DNA from: CBDHFF01 sp965262395 | GTDB lineage: Bacteria > Pseudomonadota > Alphaproteobacteria > Rickettsiales > Anaplasmataceae | Length of the DNA stretch: 64,000 nt | Assembly: GCA_965262395.1 (NCBI GenBank) | Contig: OZ253531.1 | Coordinates: forward strand, 434,001 to 498,000 | Direction: 5' to 3' | Translations under genes and position numbers: made by a program | The notes under the pieces: generated by a model | Told to the model about the DNA's origin: nothing | Databases searched by the model: none | Seen by the model: only the letters and a program-made list of their open reading frames with translations | Shown here: positions 1 to 9,094 of the stretch, piece after piece | Layout: the number at the start of each line of letters is the position of its first letter | How positions within the stretch are numbered: the stretch's first letter is position 1

Positions 1-830
1 CATTCCAATTTTGCTAATGTTTGACGGACTCTATCTGCCCGGAAATTTGTTATTAAATATCCGTCTCCATCATTGATTCCTTCATAACTATTAAGTATTT
101 GTGGCTTTATTAATTCATCCCTTAGTGGTGTAGATCCTGTTGTTTGATTAATATTGTATTTTGACCAAAATCCACTTCCTATGTTATGTTGTGTAAATGT
201 AGGATGTACTGTAGTTTTGTTCCCATCGATCAAGGCGCTTATAGCAAGATCTGTTCTTTCCCAATTTTGATCTCTATCCATGGAATAACTTCTTCCTGAT
301 ATTGTTGATATTTCACAACTATATTGCTGTAGTTCTTTTTCTAGATAATCTAGGTATTTTGTTGAGGAGTAGGGGTCTACATCTCTTCCGTCTAAAAAGG
401 CATGTATTGAAACTTTAATTCCAGCTTGGCATATTACTTGCGTGAGTTTAATCATGTGGTTTATATGCGAGTGAACTCCGCCATCTGAGACTAGTCCTAA
501 TAAATGACAAGTTCCATTTGATTTTTTCAATTTGTCTATAAAACTCTTTAATTCTGTATTTTGCTCTATATTGCTTATCGCATCATTTATGCGTGGCAAG
601 CTTTGTTTAATTACTCTACCGCTGCCTATTGTCATGTGTCCTACTTCTGAATTGCCCATTTGTCCTTTGGGCAGTCCAACTGCTCCAGAGCTAGTTTTTA
701 GGGTGCAATTTGGATATTTTTTTATTATTTCATCAAAATTTGGTGTATGGGCTGCTGATATTGCATCATGCTCATTCCCAACTTTACATCCCCAGCCGTC
801 TAGTATAATTAGCGCCAATTTTTCTTTCAT
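1..830 (-). CDS. gpmI: 2,3-bisphosphoglycerate-independent phosphoglycerate mutase, C-terminus cut by window edge
   Basis: Glycolytic/gluconeogenic enzyme of the cytosol that interconverts 3- and 2-phosphoglycerate without the bisphospho cofactor. Translating the minus strand from the ATG at 828-830 gives MKEKLALIILDGWG, where the Asp of DGWG is a metal ligand of the alkaline-phosphatase-like fold. GNSEVGH at residues 59-65 contains the phosphoserine nucleophile (Ser61). SDGGVHSH (residues 115-122) and HAFLDGRD (143-150) are further family signatures. About 276 codons are visible without a stop; family members have about 510 residues, so the second half lies beyond the left edge. The frame is fully open, so nothing suggests decay. 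A + strand ORF at 532-843 is its antisense shadow. Confidence 0.95.
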   Translation of the reverse strand, partial: MKEKLALIILDGWGCKVGNEHDAISAAHTPNFDEIIKKYPNCTLKTSSGAVGLPKGQMGNSEVGHMTIGSGRVIKQSLPRINDAISNIEQNTELKSFIDKLKKSNGTCHLLGLVSDGGVHSHINHMIKLTQVICQAGIKVSIHAFLDGRDVDPYSSTKYLDYLEKELQQYSCEISTISGRSYSMDRDQNWERTDLAISALIDGNKTTVHPTFTQHNIGSGFWSKYNINQTTGSTPLRDELIKPQILNSYEGINDGDGYLITNFRADRVRQTLAKLE

Positions 831-958
831 GAAATATTATTAAGATGAAGCTTGATCAGGGTATTGTAGCACAAAATCAGTATGAATCATGAATTTTATT
901 TAGTGTTAAAAATATACTATTTGTACATTTAACGTATAAAGATATTGCATATCATATA

Positions 959-967
959 TGGTATAAT
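959..967 (+). promoter_or_regulatory. extended -10 promoter element upstream of flgC
   Basis: TGgTATAAT, a perfect sigma70 extended -10 box, ends 40 nt before the flgC start codon in an otherwise AT-rich gap. No convincing -35 lies 17 bp upstream, which is usual for extended -10 promoters. It would drive flgC-fliE. Inferred from sequence only. Confidence 0.45.
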
Positions 968-1007
968 GTATTATTAAATTTATAAAAATTTTCTAAAGAG
1001 GGAAATA

Positions 1008-1454
1008 GTGGGAGATTTGCTGTCTGCTTTACATATCTCAGAGATGGGAATGTCTGCTCAGGCCCAACGAATCAAGGTGGTATCACAAAATTTGGCGAAC
1101 CAATTTACAACTGGGGCTACACCAGGTTCTTTGCCATATAGGCGTAAGATGATTCATTTTAAGGCTGTGATGGATGAAGAAATGAATAGCTCATCTAGTG
1201 AATCTGTTCCGTCTAATTCCGAGAGGGTTGAGGTTGCTAGATTTGCAGATGACTATAAAACACCATTTGTATATAAATATGAGCCTGCACATCCTGCGGC
1301 CAATGAAGAAGGCTACGTACTTTATCCCAATATAAACTATGTGTTGGAAATTGCTGATGCCAAAGAGGCTGAGATTGCTTATCAGGCGAATATGAGTATG
1401 TTAAGTATGACTAGAAAATCCCTCTTAAGAACAATAGATCTTTTATCTAAATAA
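1008..1454 (+). CDS. flgC: flagellar basal-body rod protein FlgC
   Basis: Proximal rod protein of the flagellar basal body, exported by the flagellar type III apparatus to the periplasm. The N-terminus (LLSALHISEMGMSAQAQRI...SQNLAN, residues 4-32) is the rod/hook N-terminal signature with the conserved SQNLAN motif. The C-terminal third (NINYVLEIADAKEAEIAYQA, about 108-127) is the FlgC-type D0 helix. At 148 residues it has a typical length. Translation starts at GTG, preceded by an AGAGGG ribosome site at 998-1002. fliE follows after 17 nt, so the two form an operon. In many alphaproteobacteria flgB precedes and fliQ follows; neither is visible here. Confidence 0.92.
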   Translation: MGDLLSALHISEMGMSAQAQRIKVVSQNLANQFTTGATPGSLPYRRKMIHFKAVMDEEMNSSSSESVPSNSERVEVARFADDYKTPFVYKYEPAHPAANEEGYVLYPNINYVLEIADAKEAEIAYQANMSMLSMTRKSLLRTIDLLSK

Positions 1455-1471
1455 TTATTTATGGAGTTATT

Positions 1472-1774
1472 ATGAATAGTATAGGTGGCTCAAGTGTTGC
1501 TAATCTCTTTAATATGAACAATGCCATGGGATCTTTGGCAAAAGGCGAGGCATCGTCATCATTATTTTCTAATCTCATTAAAGATAATATAGGTGATACT
1601 ATTAAATCATTAAGGGCGAGTGAGAAGATTAGCATAGATGCTTTAGAGGGGAAGAGTAGCATTCATGAGCTTGTGATGGCTTTAAATCATGCTGAAACTA
1701 ATTTATCCGTCTTAGTTAATGTTCGGGATAAGTTCATTGCGTCATACCAGGAAATTACACGTATGCAGATATAA
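1472..1774 (+). CDS. fliE: flagellar hook-basal body complex protein FliE
   Basis: Small adaptor joining the MS ring to the rod. The 100-residue product ends in the diagnostic FliE helix: SSIHELVMALNHAETNLSVL followed by VRDKFIASYQEITRMQI (about residues 62-100). The N-terminus is short and Ser/Asn-rich, as usual for exported axial proteins. The start ATG has GGAG seven bases upstream and lies 17 nt after flgC, so it is co-transcribed. A minus-strand ORF covering the same bases is a shadow. Confidence 0.92.
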   Translation: MNSIGGSSVANLFNMNNAMGSLAKGEASSSLFSNLIKDNIGDTIKSLRASEKISIDALEGKSSIHELVMALNHAETNLSVLVNVRDKFIASYQEITRMQI

Positions 1775-1915
1775 AAGGCTTAACTTTATATTGAATGCAC
1801 AATATGCATAAATCAATTTATAAAAAAATAAATCAAATTATATTAAAATTGTCTTGATTGTATTCTTTTTCCTGTATAGGATGACATGTGCTTTTTTTTA
1901 GTTGGGGGGCTAAGC

Positions 1916-2983
1916 ATGGTGGGCGTTTTAGAAAGGCTAAGTTCCTTTTTTAATAATGATTTTATATTTGCTAAGGATATTGCGATAGATCTTGGCACTG
2001 CAAACACTTTAGTGTATGTGAAGGGTGAAGGCGTGGTTTTGAACGAGCCATCTGTTGTAGCATCGATTAACGATAAAGGCACTTACATACCGTATGCTTT
2101 TGGGCAAGATGCTAAGTTAATGTTGGGTCGTACTCCGGCTGATATACGGGCTATTAGGCCTTTAAAAGATGGTGTAATTGCTGACTTTAAGGGTGCGGGA
2201 GAGATGATTAAATACTTTATAAAAAAGGTAAATAGTCGTAGAACCCTTACCAATCCGACTATTATAGTGTGCGTACCTAGTGGCTCTACTCCAGTTGAGA
2301 GAAGGGCTATACAATGTGCAGCAGAAAGTGCTGGTGCCAGAGAAGTTTTTCTGATTGAAGAACCAATGGCAGCTGCTATAGGGGCTGGATTGCCGGTTAC
2401 TGAACCTACGGGCTCAATGATAGTTGATATAGGTGGTGGTACCACCGAAGTTGCTGTTTTATCATTGGGGGGTATAGTGGACTCTTGTTCTGTTCGTGTT
2501 GGTGGTGATACGATGGATGAAGCAATTATAGCTTATATTAGGAAAAATTATAATTTACTTATTGGTGAGTCTACGGCAGAAAAGATAAAGAAAAAGATAG
2601 GTTCAGCTTATTATCGTGAGGGCGAAGAGAGCAAATCTATGGTGATTAAGGGGCGTGACCTTAGGGAATGCGTTCCTAGAGAAATTGAAATAACCTCTAA
2701 ACAGGTTGCTGATAGCTTGAGGGCTCCCTGTTGTAATATTGTTGAAGCTGTTAAGGGTTTGCTGGAGCGTGTTCCGGCAGAGTTATCTTCAGATATGGTG
2801 ACTCAGGGCATTACACTATCTGGAGGAGGTGGGTTATTACATAATTTTGATTATGTGCTGAACTATGAGACTGGTCTTCCTATTACTACCGCAAAGGAGG
2901 CTTTGTCTTGTGTTGCGTTCGGTACTGGGGCTGTATTAGAGAATATGCATAGATTTGCGCATGTTTTATTTAAGCAGGATTGA
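1916..2983 (+). CDS. mreB: rod-shape-determining protein MreB
   Basis: Bacterial actin that directs lateral cell-wall synthesis on the inner face of the cytoplasmic membrane. Actin-fold motifs are present: phosphate-1 IAIDLGTANTLVY (about residues 22-34), connect-1/phosphate-2 MIVDIGGGTTEVAVLSLGG and the adenosine motif ITLSGGGGLLHN. Length, about 355 residues, is normal. I prefer the ATG at 1916, which has a GGGGGG site just upstream, over an upstream ATG at 1886 in the same frame. No recognisable mreC or mreD follows, which is unusual because mreBC are normally adjacent. Confidence 0.95.
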   Translation: MVGVLERLSSFFNNDFIFAKDIAIDLGTANTLVYVKGEGVVLNEPSVVASINDKGTYIPYAFGQDAKLMLGRTPADIRAIRPLKDGVIADFKGAGEMIKYFIKKVNSRRTLTNPTIIVCVPSGSTPVERRAIQCAAESAGAREVFLIEEPMAAAIGAGLPVTEPTGSMIVDIGGGTTEVAVLSLGGIVDSCSVRVGGDTMDEAIIAYIRKNYNLLIGESTAEKIKKKIGSAYYREGEESKSMVIKGRDLRECVPREIEITSKQVADSLRAPCCNIVEAVKGLLERVPAELSSDMVTQGITLSGGGGLLHNFDYVLNYETGLPITTAKEALSCVAFGTGAVLENMHRFAHVLFKQD

Positions 2984-2991
2984 GCAATGTT

Positions 2992-3210
2992 ATGCGCATA
3001 AGTAATAAACTTGGTATAAATATTAATTCACTATGGATTTGTATCGCATTTGCGTGGTGTAATATTTGTTTTATGCCATTCAAGAAATTTAGTTTTAGTA
3101 ATATTTATGTTGCATATTATAGAGATTGTTTTTTATGCCTATTTACTAATATAGATACCAAAGGTGCTATCTATTTAGTAATATGTTGCATATATGAAAC
3201 ATGTAGTTAA
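2992..3210 (+). CDS. small hydrophobic ORF downstream of mreB, unknown
   Basis: A 72-codon frame starting 8 nt after the mreB stop. It encodes two hydrophobic stretches (residues about 12-28 and 50-67) and many cysteines. It sits where mreC would be expected, but I see no MreC signature. It may be a remnant of mreC or a chance ORF in AT-rich DNA. No clear ribosome site. Confidence 0.25.
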   Translation: MRISNKLGININSLWICIAFAWCNICFMPFKKFSFSNIYVAYYRDCFLCLFTNIDTKGAIYLVICCIYETCS

Positions 3211-3443
3211 TAAAAGTGTGTAAACTGTGAGTTTATGCTTGAATTGTATAAAATATGTATTAACGATTGTTAATCAAGTACTTGATATCTGTGTGCAAGT
3301 TGTTGGATTTGTATTTCAGGCTTTGGCTTTGTTTTGGTTATTTGATAGATGTGGTGCTTTGTAGTTTTATTCTTGATAAAATTACTAGGGTGTATTACGT
3401 TTTGTGGGGTTTTTGTTAATGTGGAAGAATAGGGAGTTTAACT

Positions 3444-4259
3444 ATGAAGGTTTTGATAATAGAGGATGATGTTAATACGTCTAAGGCGTTGTGTCTGGCG
3501 CTTAATACTGCCGGTTATGTATGCCATACCTCTCCTTGTGGGGAAGAGGGAGTGCATGTTTGTCGTTCGCACAATTATGACCTAGTTATATTGGATGTTG
3601 CTTTGCCAGATTTAACTGGTTATGAAGTTACCTACCAATTGCGCAAGAGACAGGTTAAGACTCCTATTATGATCTTAACTAGTTACACTTCTACTGAGCA
3701 TAAGGTTAAAGGATTCGGGTTTGGTGCTGATGATTTTGTGTGCAAGCCTTGGAATAATAGCGAGCTTCTTGCTCGTATTCATGCGCTTATTAGGAGATCT
3801 AAGGGACATGCTCAATCTATAATTAAGATTGGCAAGCATTTGGCAATTGATACAGAAAATAAAACTGTACAGGTGAAGGGTAAATGCATGCACCTTACAA
3901 CTAAAGAATATGCTTTGCTTGAATTGTTAGCTTTATATAAGTCTAGTTTGGTTACCAAGGAATATATATTGAGTTATTTATACTGTCATAGTCAACAAGA
4001 CTCACCTAGCTCGCTAAAAATTATAGATGTTTTTACTTGTAAGTTGCGTCGTAAACTTTTTGAGCATACAGGTAAGAATTACATACATACTGTCTGGGGT
4101 CGTGGTTATAGGATAGATGATGGTGAAGAAGATGAAGGTTGTGGTGATAGCAAGCCTATAGAAAGTGATGAAGATAATGATGAGGTAGATGATCTGCCTC
4201 ATATTGAGGTGACGGTTGAAAACGGTCAGGTGGTTCGTAAATCCCCTAATAATGCGTAG
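3444..4259 (+). CDS. ctrA: CtrA-type response regulator with an acidic C-terminal tail
   Basis: OmpR/PhoB-class transcription factor that in alphaproteobacteria controls the cell cycle and, often, flagellar and surface genes. The receiver domain has the acidic pair at residues 8-9, the phospho-acceptor Asp51 (VILDVALPD), Thr79 and Lys101, so it looks phosphorylatable. RRSKGHAQS (about 116-124) joins it to the winged-helix DNA-binding domain, which ends NYIHTVWGRGYRID (about residue 226); LKIIDVF and WGRGY are CtrA hallmarks. Residues 227-271 are an added Asp/Glu-rich tail that CtrA (about 231 aa in Caulobacter) lacks. The nearby flagellar genes are plausible targets. Start ATG is preceded by AGGGAG. 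Confidence 0.88.
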   Translation: MKVLIIEDDVNTSKALCLALNTAGYVCHTSPCGEEGVHVCRSHNYDLVILDVALPDLTGYEVTYQLRKRQVKTPIMILTSYTSTEHKVKGFGFGADDFVCKPWNNSELLARIHALIRRSKGHAQSIIKIGKHLAIDTENKTVQVKGKCMHLTTKEYALLELLALYKSSLVTKEYILSYLYCHSQQDSPSSLKIIDVFTCKLRRKLFEHTGKNYIHTVWGRGYRIDDGEEDEGCGDSKPIESDEDNDEVDDLPHIEVTVENGQVVRKSPNNA

Positions 4260-4476
4260 GGATGAATGTTCTGATAAGGGCGGCTATCAAAGAAAAGATT
4301 TTGTCTTAGAAATTCTGGGTTTATAATTTTCTTGCATTGATCTATGCGGTGATTTTGGATTCTTTTAGACCTGCTTTTGTTTGTTGTTTGGTATTGGGAT
4401 GTTTAGATTTTTAGGATTGACTTAAGTTACTCCGTGCGTTTTACTGTGCATATAATCAGAAAAGAGTACGGCTGTT

Positions 4477-5022
4477 ATGACTACTAAGGCAGGCAAACAA
4501 GCTTCAGGCAGGGAAGAAAAATGCAAACTATTTATATATACTGATGGAGCATGCCGAGGAAACCCTGGTCCAGGTGGCTGGGCTTTTTTTATGAAATTAG
4601 AAACAAGCAGTACGAAGAAACATACAGTATATCGTCAAGATAAGACGGGCAACCAAACCGAAGGGTGTGGTAATGAGAAGTATACCACTAATAATAAGAT
4701 GGAGATGATGGCTGTCATTGAATCCTTAAAACGCCTCGGCCAACTAATAGAAAAAGACCCTGCTTATGATGAAGATGTTTCACTATATTCTGACAGTCAA
4801 TATGTGATTAAGGGGATAACTACTTGGATTAAGGGATGGAAAAAAAATGGCTGGCGTAGCGCTACTGGCAAGCCAGTGAAGAATCAGGAATTATGGGAAG
4901 AGCTTGATGCGGAAGCAACAAAGTACAAAATAGATTGGCAATGGGTGAAAGGTCATTCGGGAGATGAATATAATGAATTGGTTGATTGTGCAGCAAGGGC
5001 AGCTTGCGATCAGGTATCATAA
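4477..5022 (+). CDS. rnhA: ribonuclease HI
   Basis: Degrades the RNA strand of RNA:DNA hybrids (Okazaki primers, R-loops) in the cytosol. The four catalytic acids are recognisable: Asp23 in YTDGACRGNPGPGGWA, Glu in NNKMEMMAVIESL, Asp in LYSDSQYVIKGIT and Asp in NELVDCAARAA; the basic handle KGWKKNGWR is present. An insertion of about 15 residues (around 48-66, Lys/Thr/Gly-rich) separates strand 2 from strand 3 and makes the product 181 residues, compared with about 155 for E. coli. A polar 17-residue N-terminal extension precedes the domain. Confidence 0.95.
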   Translation: MTTKAGKQASGREEKCKLFIYTDGACRGNPGPGGWAFFMKLETSSTKKHTVYRQDKTGNQTEGCGNEKYTTNNKMEMMAVIESLKRLGQLIEKDPAYDEDVSLYSDSQYVIKGITTWIKGWKKNGWRSATGKPVKNQELWEELDAEATKYKIDWQWVKGHSGDEYNELVDCAARAACDQVS

Positions 5023-5248
5023 TAGTAAACAGGCAGCTATATTATAAATTACATCAGTAAAAATGATTAAAAATTATACATTAAAATGAAGACTCTCTAT
5101 CTTGTGTTTTTAGCTTAAAATCAGGGTAGGTGCACAACATTAATTTAAGGAAGATTGTTGCATTAAATGTACAAAAGTGTTTATGCATTATCAGCAGATG
5201 AGAATATATATTGCTGAATTAGTATTCAACAACAATAAAAAATTACTT

Positions 5249-6646
5249 TTATTTTTGCATGTAGCGAGCTTCATAGCTTTTAGTTTCTTGTTTAACTATT
5301 CTTGCAAGTAAATAAAGTGATATTATATTTGGGATTGTAGCGAATAGATATATGAAGTCACAAAAATTCATTATTGCAGTGAAGTTGTTATAAAGAGAGC
5401 CAAGAAATATCAATATAGAGAATATAATTCTGTAGATAATTATATATTTTGTAGATTTGAATAGTGAGACCCAGGCACGTTCCCCGTGATAGCAATTTGT
5501 AATTATTGTGGAGAAAGCAAATAATGCCACAGATGCGCTCAAAAAGATAGCAAACCAATCTGATACGGTTCTGAAGGCGTATTCTGTTATTAATATTCCG
5601 CTAAGATGAGGTAGCTTATAAGCCTCAGTGATTACCACTATTATTCCAGTCAAGCTACAGATTATTACAGTACCAATGAATGGTTCAAGCAGAGCCATAC
5701 AGCCCTCACGTACTGGTTCTTTTGTTTTCGCAATTGCATGTTCTATAGCTGTACTACCAAGGCCAGCTTCGCTTGCAAAGGCCGCTCTCTGTACCCCTAT
5801 AATTGCTGTTCCAAGTATGCTACCTGATACTGCTTCTCCTGTCATGGCATCGTGAAATATTATTCCAAGGGCACTCATTATATTGCCACTATTAGTAACA
5901 ATAATAGTTAGGCAAGAGATTATATAAAGTGTGGTCATAATTATAGATATTTTTGATGCGGTATTAGATATTCTGGCAATTCCTCCTAGCGTCACTAAGA
6001 ATGTGAGGCTCATCATTATGACAAGTATGATTACTTCTTGTCCATGTAGTATGGAGTTACTGTCATTGGCAAGTATTGTTGCAGTTTGACTTGCCTGAAA
6101 TATTCCGCCTGGTCCTAAGGGAACGACAAGATATATGATCGAAAATAATATAGCCAGCACGTTACCTGTCTTTTTTAGCCCTATATCTGCTAATCCTTTT
6201 CTTAAATATACGAAGGGGCCACCTATTATTTGGCCAGATCCATCGATTGTCCTGTATTTATGACTAATCACTACCTCTGCATATTTGAGTGACATGGCAA
6301 AGAAACCAGATAGTATCATCCATACAACTGCTCCTGGACCACCCATTTGTATGGCAACAGCTACTCCTGCTATATTTCCTAGCCCAACAGTGCCAGATAT
6401 CGCCATCAATAGAACTTTCACTTGCGAGGCGCTCCCCGATGAATGATGTTCTTCTTCTTTAGCATATTTCCCTCTTAGAATGCTGATAGCATGAGGAAAT
6501 AGTGTGATATTCACGAATTTTAAGTATAAAGTAAAAAATACACCAGCCAGCAGCATCCAAAGTATTACAGCTGGTATACCAAATATATCAAAAAACAGCA
6601 TATTTACTAATAGGTGATTGATGTACTCTAGAACGTTATAGGTCAT
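5249..6646 (-). CDS. AGCS-family sodium:alanine/amino-acid symporter (copy 1)
   Basis: Inner-membrane cotransporter of the alanine or glycine:cation symporter family (AlsT/AgcS), importing a small amino acid with Na+ or H+. The family signature GTVGLGNIAGVAVAIQMGGP is at about residues 85-104, followed by GAVVWMILSGFF, SHKYRT and later AFASEAGLGSTAIEHA. About ten membrane helices are apparent in 465 residues, a normal length. A close paralogue lies directly upstream on the same strand, and the junction between them is a three-copy tandem repeat that includes this gene's first codons. Amino-acid scavenging fits an intracellular lifestyle (inference). Confidence 0.93.
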   Translation of the reverse strand: MTYNVLEYINHLLVNMLFFDIFGIPAVILWMLLAGVFFTLYLKFVNITLFPHAISILRGKYAKEEEHHSSGSASQVKVLLMAISGTVGLGNIAGVAVAIQMGGPGAVVWMILSGFFAMSLKYAEVVISHKYRTIDGSGQIIGGPFVYLRKGLADIGLKKTGNVLAILFSIIYLVVPLGPGGIFQASQTATILANDSNSILHGQEVIILVIMMSLTFLVTLGGIARISNTASKISIIMTTLYIISCLTIIVTNSGNIMSALGIIFHDAMTGEAVSGSILGTAIIGVQRAAFASEAGLGSTAIEHAIAKTKEPVREGCMALLEPFIGTVIICSLTGIIVVITEAYKLPHLSGILITEYAFRTVSDWFAIFLSASVALFAFSTIITNCYHGERAWVSLFKSTKYIIIYRIIFSILIFLGSLYNNFTAIMNFCDFIYLFATIPNIISLYLLARIVKQETKSYEARYMQK

Positions 6647-6873
6647 GTTTTTTTTATCCCTCTATTTTTTATTTTATATATCTTTTTACACGCTGATGTA
6701 GATCCATTTTGAGCGTTATAGGTCATGTTTTTTTTATCCATCTACTCTTTATTTTATATGTTTTTTTACATACTGATGTAGGTCCATTTTGAGCGTTATA
6801 GGTCATGTTTTTTTTATCCATCTACTCTTTATTTTATATGTTTTTTTACATACTGATGTAGGTCCATTTTGAG
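6634..6873. repeat. three 80-bp tandem copies spanning the junction of the two AGCS genes
   Basis: Units begin at 6634, 6714 and 6794 (GTTATAGGTCATG...CCATTTTGAG). The left unit holds the start codon of AGCS copy 1. The right unit holds the last codons and stop of AGCS copy 2. The middle unit is intergenic and carries both. The second and third units are almost identical and the first has diverged at about 8 sites, so the newest duplication is on the right. Confidence 0.95.
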
Positions 6874-8313
6874 ATTTTTTGTGTAGATATATAGCAGTAT
6901 TGTGTTTGGAATGGTGGCTGCTAGGTAGGCATAGTCACAGAAATTTAATAATGTGAAGAAATTCTCTATGAAACAGCTGTAGTATACCATAACACAGAAT
7001 AATGTTCTATAAATCACAATGCTTTTTGTCCCAAAGATTGATACAAAGGCACGCTCTCCGTGATAGCAGTTGGTTATTATAGTAGAAAATGCGAATAATG
7101 GTATTGATATTGACAGAAATATTGGAAACCAGCTAGACACAGATGCAAAAGCTTCAGTTACCATTATAATTCCAGAGCTTTCTGTAGTTGTATGTGCCCC
7201 AGAGATCACAAGGATCAGGCCTGTTAACGTACAAATTATTGAGGTTCCAATAAATGGCTCAAGCATTGATATGCAGCCCTCTCTTATGGGTTCAGTAGTT
7301 TTTGCTGCTGCATGCTCTATTGAAGAACTACCTATCCCTGCTTCGCTAGCAAAAGCGGCTCGTTGCATACCAACAACCATAGTGCCGATTACCCCGCCGG
7401 CAACTGAATTATTTGAAAATGCATCTGAGAATATTATATGTATAGCGGAGCCTATGCTTCCTATATTAGAGGCAATTATTACCATACAAGAGATTACATA
7501 TATCGACGTCATGAGAGGCACTATGCCCATCGCAACATATGCAATACGTCTGATTCCACCAATCACAACAATAACTACTAGCGATGTTAGTATAATGGCC
7601 AGAACTTCTTTTGCTGTTTCTCCGCCATAGCTTAGGATTGCTACAGTTTGATTCGCTTGGAATATTGCGCCACCGCCAAGAGAGGTTACACTATATAGTA
7701 TTGCAAAAATAACAGAGAGAATAATACCAGTTTTTTTAAATCCTTTTTTTGTAAGAACTTTCTTAATATATATGAATGGACCACCCATAATGTTGCCGTT
7801 TTTATCAGACGTTCTATATTTATGTCCTATAGATACTTCCATGAATTTTAGGGTCATTATAAAGAATGAGGCAACAACCATCCAAAATATGGCGCCAGGG
7901 CCACCTATTTGCACGGCCGCTGCTATGCCTACTATATTACCTAATCCGACAGCTCCTGATACTGCAGTAAAAAATGCCTTTAGTGAGGATATTTCTCCTT
8001 TGTCATGGGCATTATAATTCTTGCCACACAATGCCATGATTGCATGTCCAAACAGTCTAACATTCACAAAATTGAATCTTGCTGTTAGTATGATGGCTGT
8101 CATGCCTATCCATGCCACTATTAACGGCACGCCATGTACATCATAAAAGAATATTTTTTGTAATTTCTTATCTATTTTTTGAATGATAATATTTAAACTT
8201 TCGTAGTTAGATAATTTTGAATAATCAAAAGATAGTGATGAAGCTAAGGATTCATCAAGAAAAAAGGCCATAACAATAGCTAATACGACCACACAGACGT
8301 AGAGATACCTCAT
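6829..8313 (-). CDS. AGCS-family sodium:alanine/amino-acid symporter (copy 2)
   Basis: Second member of the same transporter family, 494 residues. Signature GAVGLGNIVGIAAAVQIGGP at about 115-134, SIGHKYRT, and AFASEAGIGSSSIEHAAAKT near residue 320. It differs from copy 1 by an N-terminal extension of about 35 residues that looks like a signal peptide or extra helix (YLYVCVVVLAIVMAFFL). Its final codons lie in the 80-bp tandem repeat shared with the start of copy 1. Gene order and similarity indicate an old tandem duplication followed by divergence. Confidence 0.93.
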   Translation of the reverse strand: MRYLYVCVVVLAIVMAFFLDESLASSLSFDYSKLSNYESLNIIIQKIDKKLQKIFFYDVHGVPLIVAWIGMTAIILTARFNFVNVRLFGHAIMALCGKNYNAHDKGEISSLKAFFTAVSGAVGLGNIVGIAAAVQIGGPGAIFWMVVASFFIMTLKFMEVSIGHKYRTSDKNGNIMGGPFIYIKKVLTKKGFKKTGIILSVIFAILYSVTSLGGGAIFQANQTVAILSYGGETAKEVLAIILTSLVVIVVIGGIRRIAYVAMGIVPLMTSIYVISCMVIIASNIGSIGSAIHIIFSDAFSNNSVAGGVIGTMVVGMQRAAFASEAGIGSSSIEHAAAKTTEPIREGCISMLEPFIGTSIICTLTGLILVISGAHTTTESSGIIMVTEAFASVSSWFPIFLSISIPLFAFSTIITNCYHGERAFVSIFGTKSIVIYRTLFCVMVYYSCFIENFFTLLNFCDYAYLAATIPNTILLYIYTKNLKMDLHQYVKKHIK

Positions 8314-8452
8314 TTCAAATCACAACAATTAATAATTTTAGAATGTTCATCTTATATTAATGTGTTTTCTATAGCAATGGGTTTTCTGTCGTGTTAGTAT
8401 GCTCTCTTCAAATTTTGATCTTCCATATTGGAATTTATAATCGGAATCAAAG

Positions 8453-9094
8453 ATGATAGTAATTGGATTAACGGGCTCAGTTTCCGTAGGCAAGAGTTTT
8501 ATAGCAAGCCATTTTAAATGTCTGGGAATTCCAGTTTTTGATGCAGACAGAACGGTGCATAAATTATACAGAGACAACAGCGACCTGAAGCTTAAGTTAC
8601 AAAAGATATTTCCACTAGCCATTAAAAATGACGTTGTTGATCGTAAATTATTAATTAAATACATACTTGATGATAATAGTAAATTGTTGACGTTAGAAGA
8701 GATGGTGATTCCCTTTGTGAGCCATGAGAAGAAGAAATTCTTGCGTAAAGCAAGAAAATCCCGTATGCCTCTGGTTGTTTTGGATATACCTCTGTTATTT
8801 GAGGCCAGAATTGAGCATGATCTTTCAGTAGTAGTTGTAACAAGCAGGTATCTACAAGGGTATTTTGCTCTTTACAGAAGGCACATGAGCAAGGAGCAGT
8901 TTGAGATCATAAGAAACAGGCAATGGCCAGATCATGTAAAGGCTAGGTTAGCCGATTATGTAATTTTTAATGGCTTTAATCAGTTAGATATTTTCAGACA
9001 GGTTAGAAGCCTTCTTACAAAAGTAAAGAAGTTGCAAGCCATAAAAACAGAGAGAAAGATAATATATCCGAGACACTCGTTACAATTATGGTAG
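8453..9094 (+). CDS. coaE: dephospho-CoA kinase
   Basis: Phosphorylates the 3'-OH of dephospho-CoA in the last step of CoA synthesis, in the cytosol. The P-loop GSVSVGKS is at residues 8-15 and FDADRTVHKLY at about 29-39 contains the conserved D-A-D substrate motif; VVLDIPLLFEA (about 107-117) is the Walker-B-like DxPLLFE motif. Length 213 is normal. It runs divergently from AGCS copy 2 (139-nt gap), and its last 80 nt overlap the 3' end of mgtE on the opposite strand. Confidence 0.93.
   Translation: MIVIGLTGSVSVGKSFIASHFKCLGIPVFDADRTVHKLYRDNSDLKLKLQKIFPLAIKNDVVDRKLLIKYILDDNSKLLTLEEMVIPFVSHEKKKFLRKARKSRMPLVVLDIPLLFEARIEHDLSVVVVTSRYLQGYFALYRRHMSKEQFEIIRNRQWPDHVKARLADYVIFNGFNQLDIFRQVRSLLTKVKKLQAIKTERKIIYPRHSLQLW

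Noticed and set aside
532..843. + strand ORF of 103 codons
   Set aside because: It is antisense to the clearly recognisable gpmI.
7070..8017. + strand ORFs of 186 and 81 codons
   Set aside because: Antisense shadows of AGCS copy 2, whose family motifs are unambiguous.
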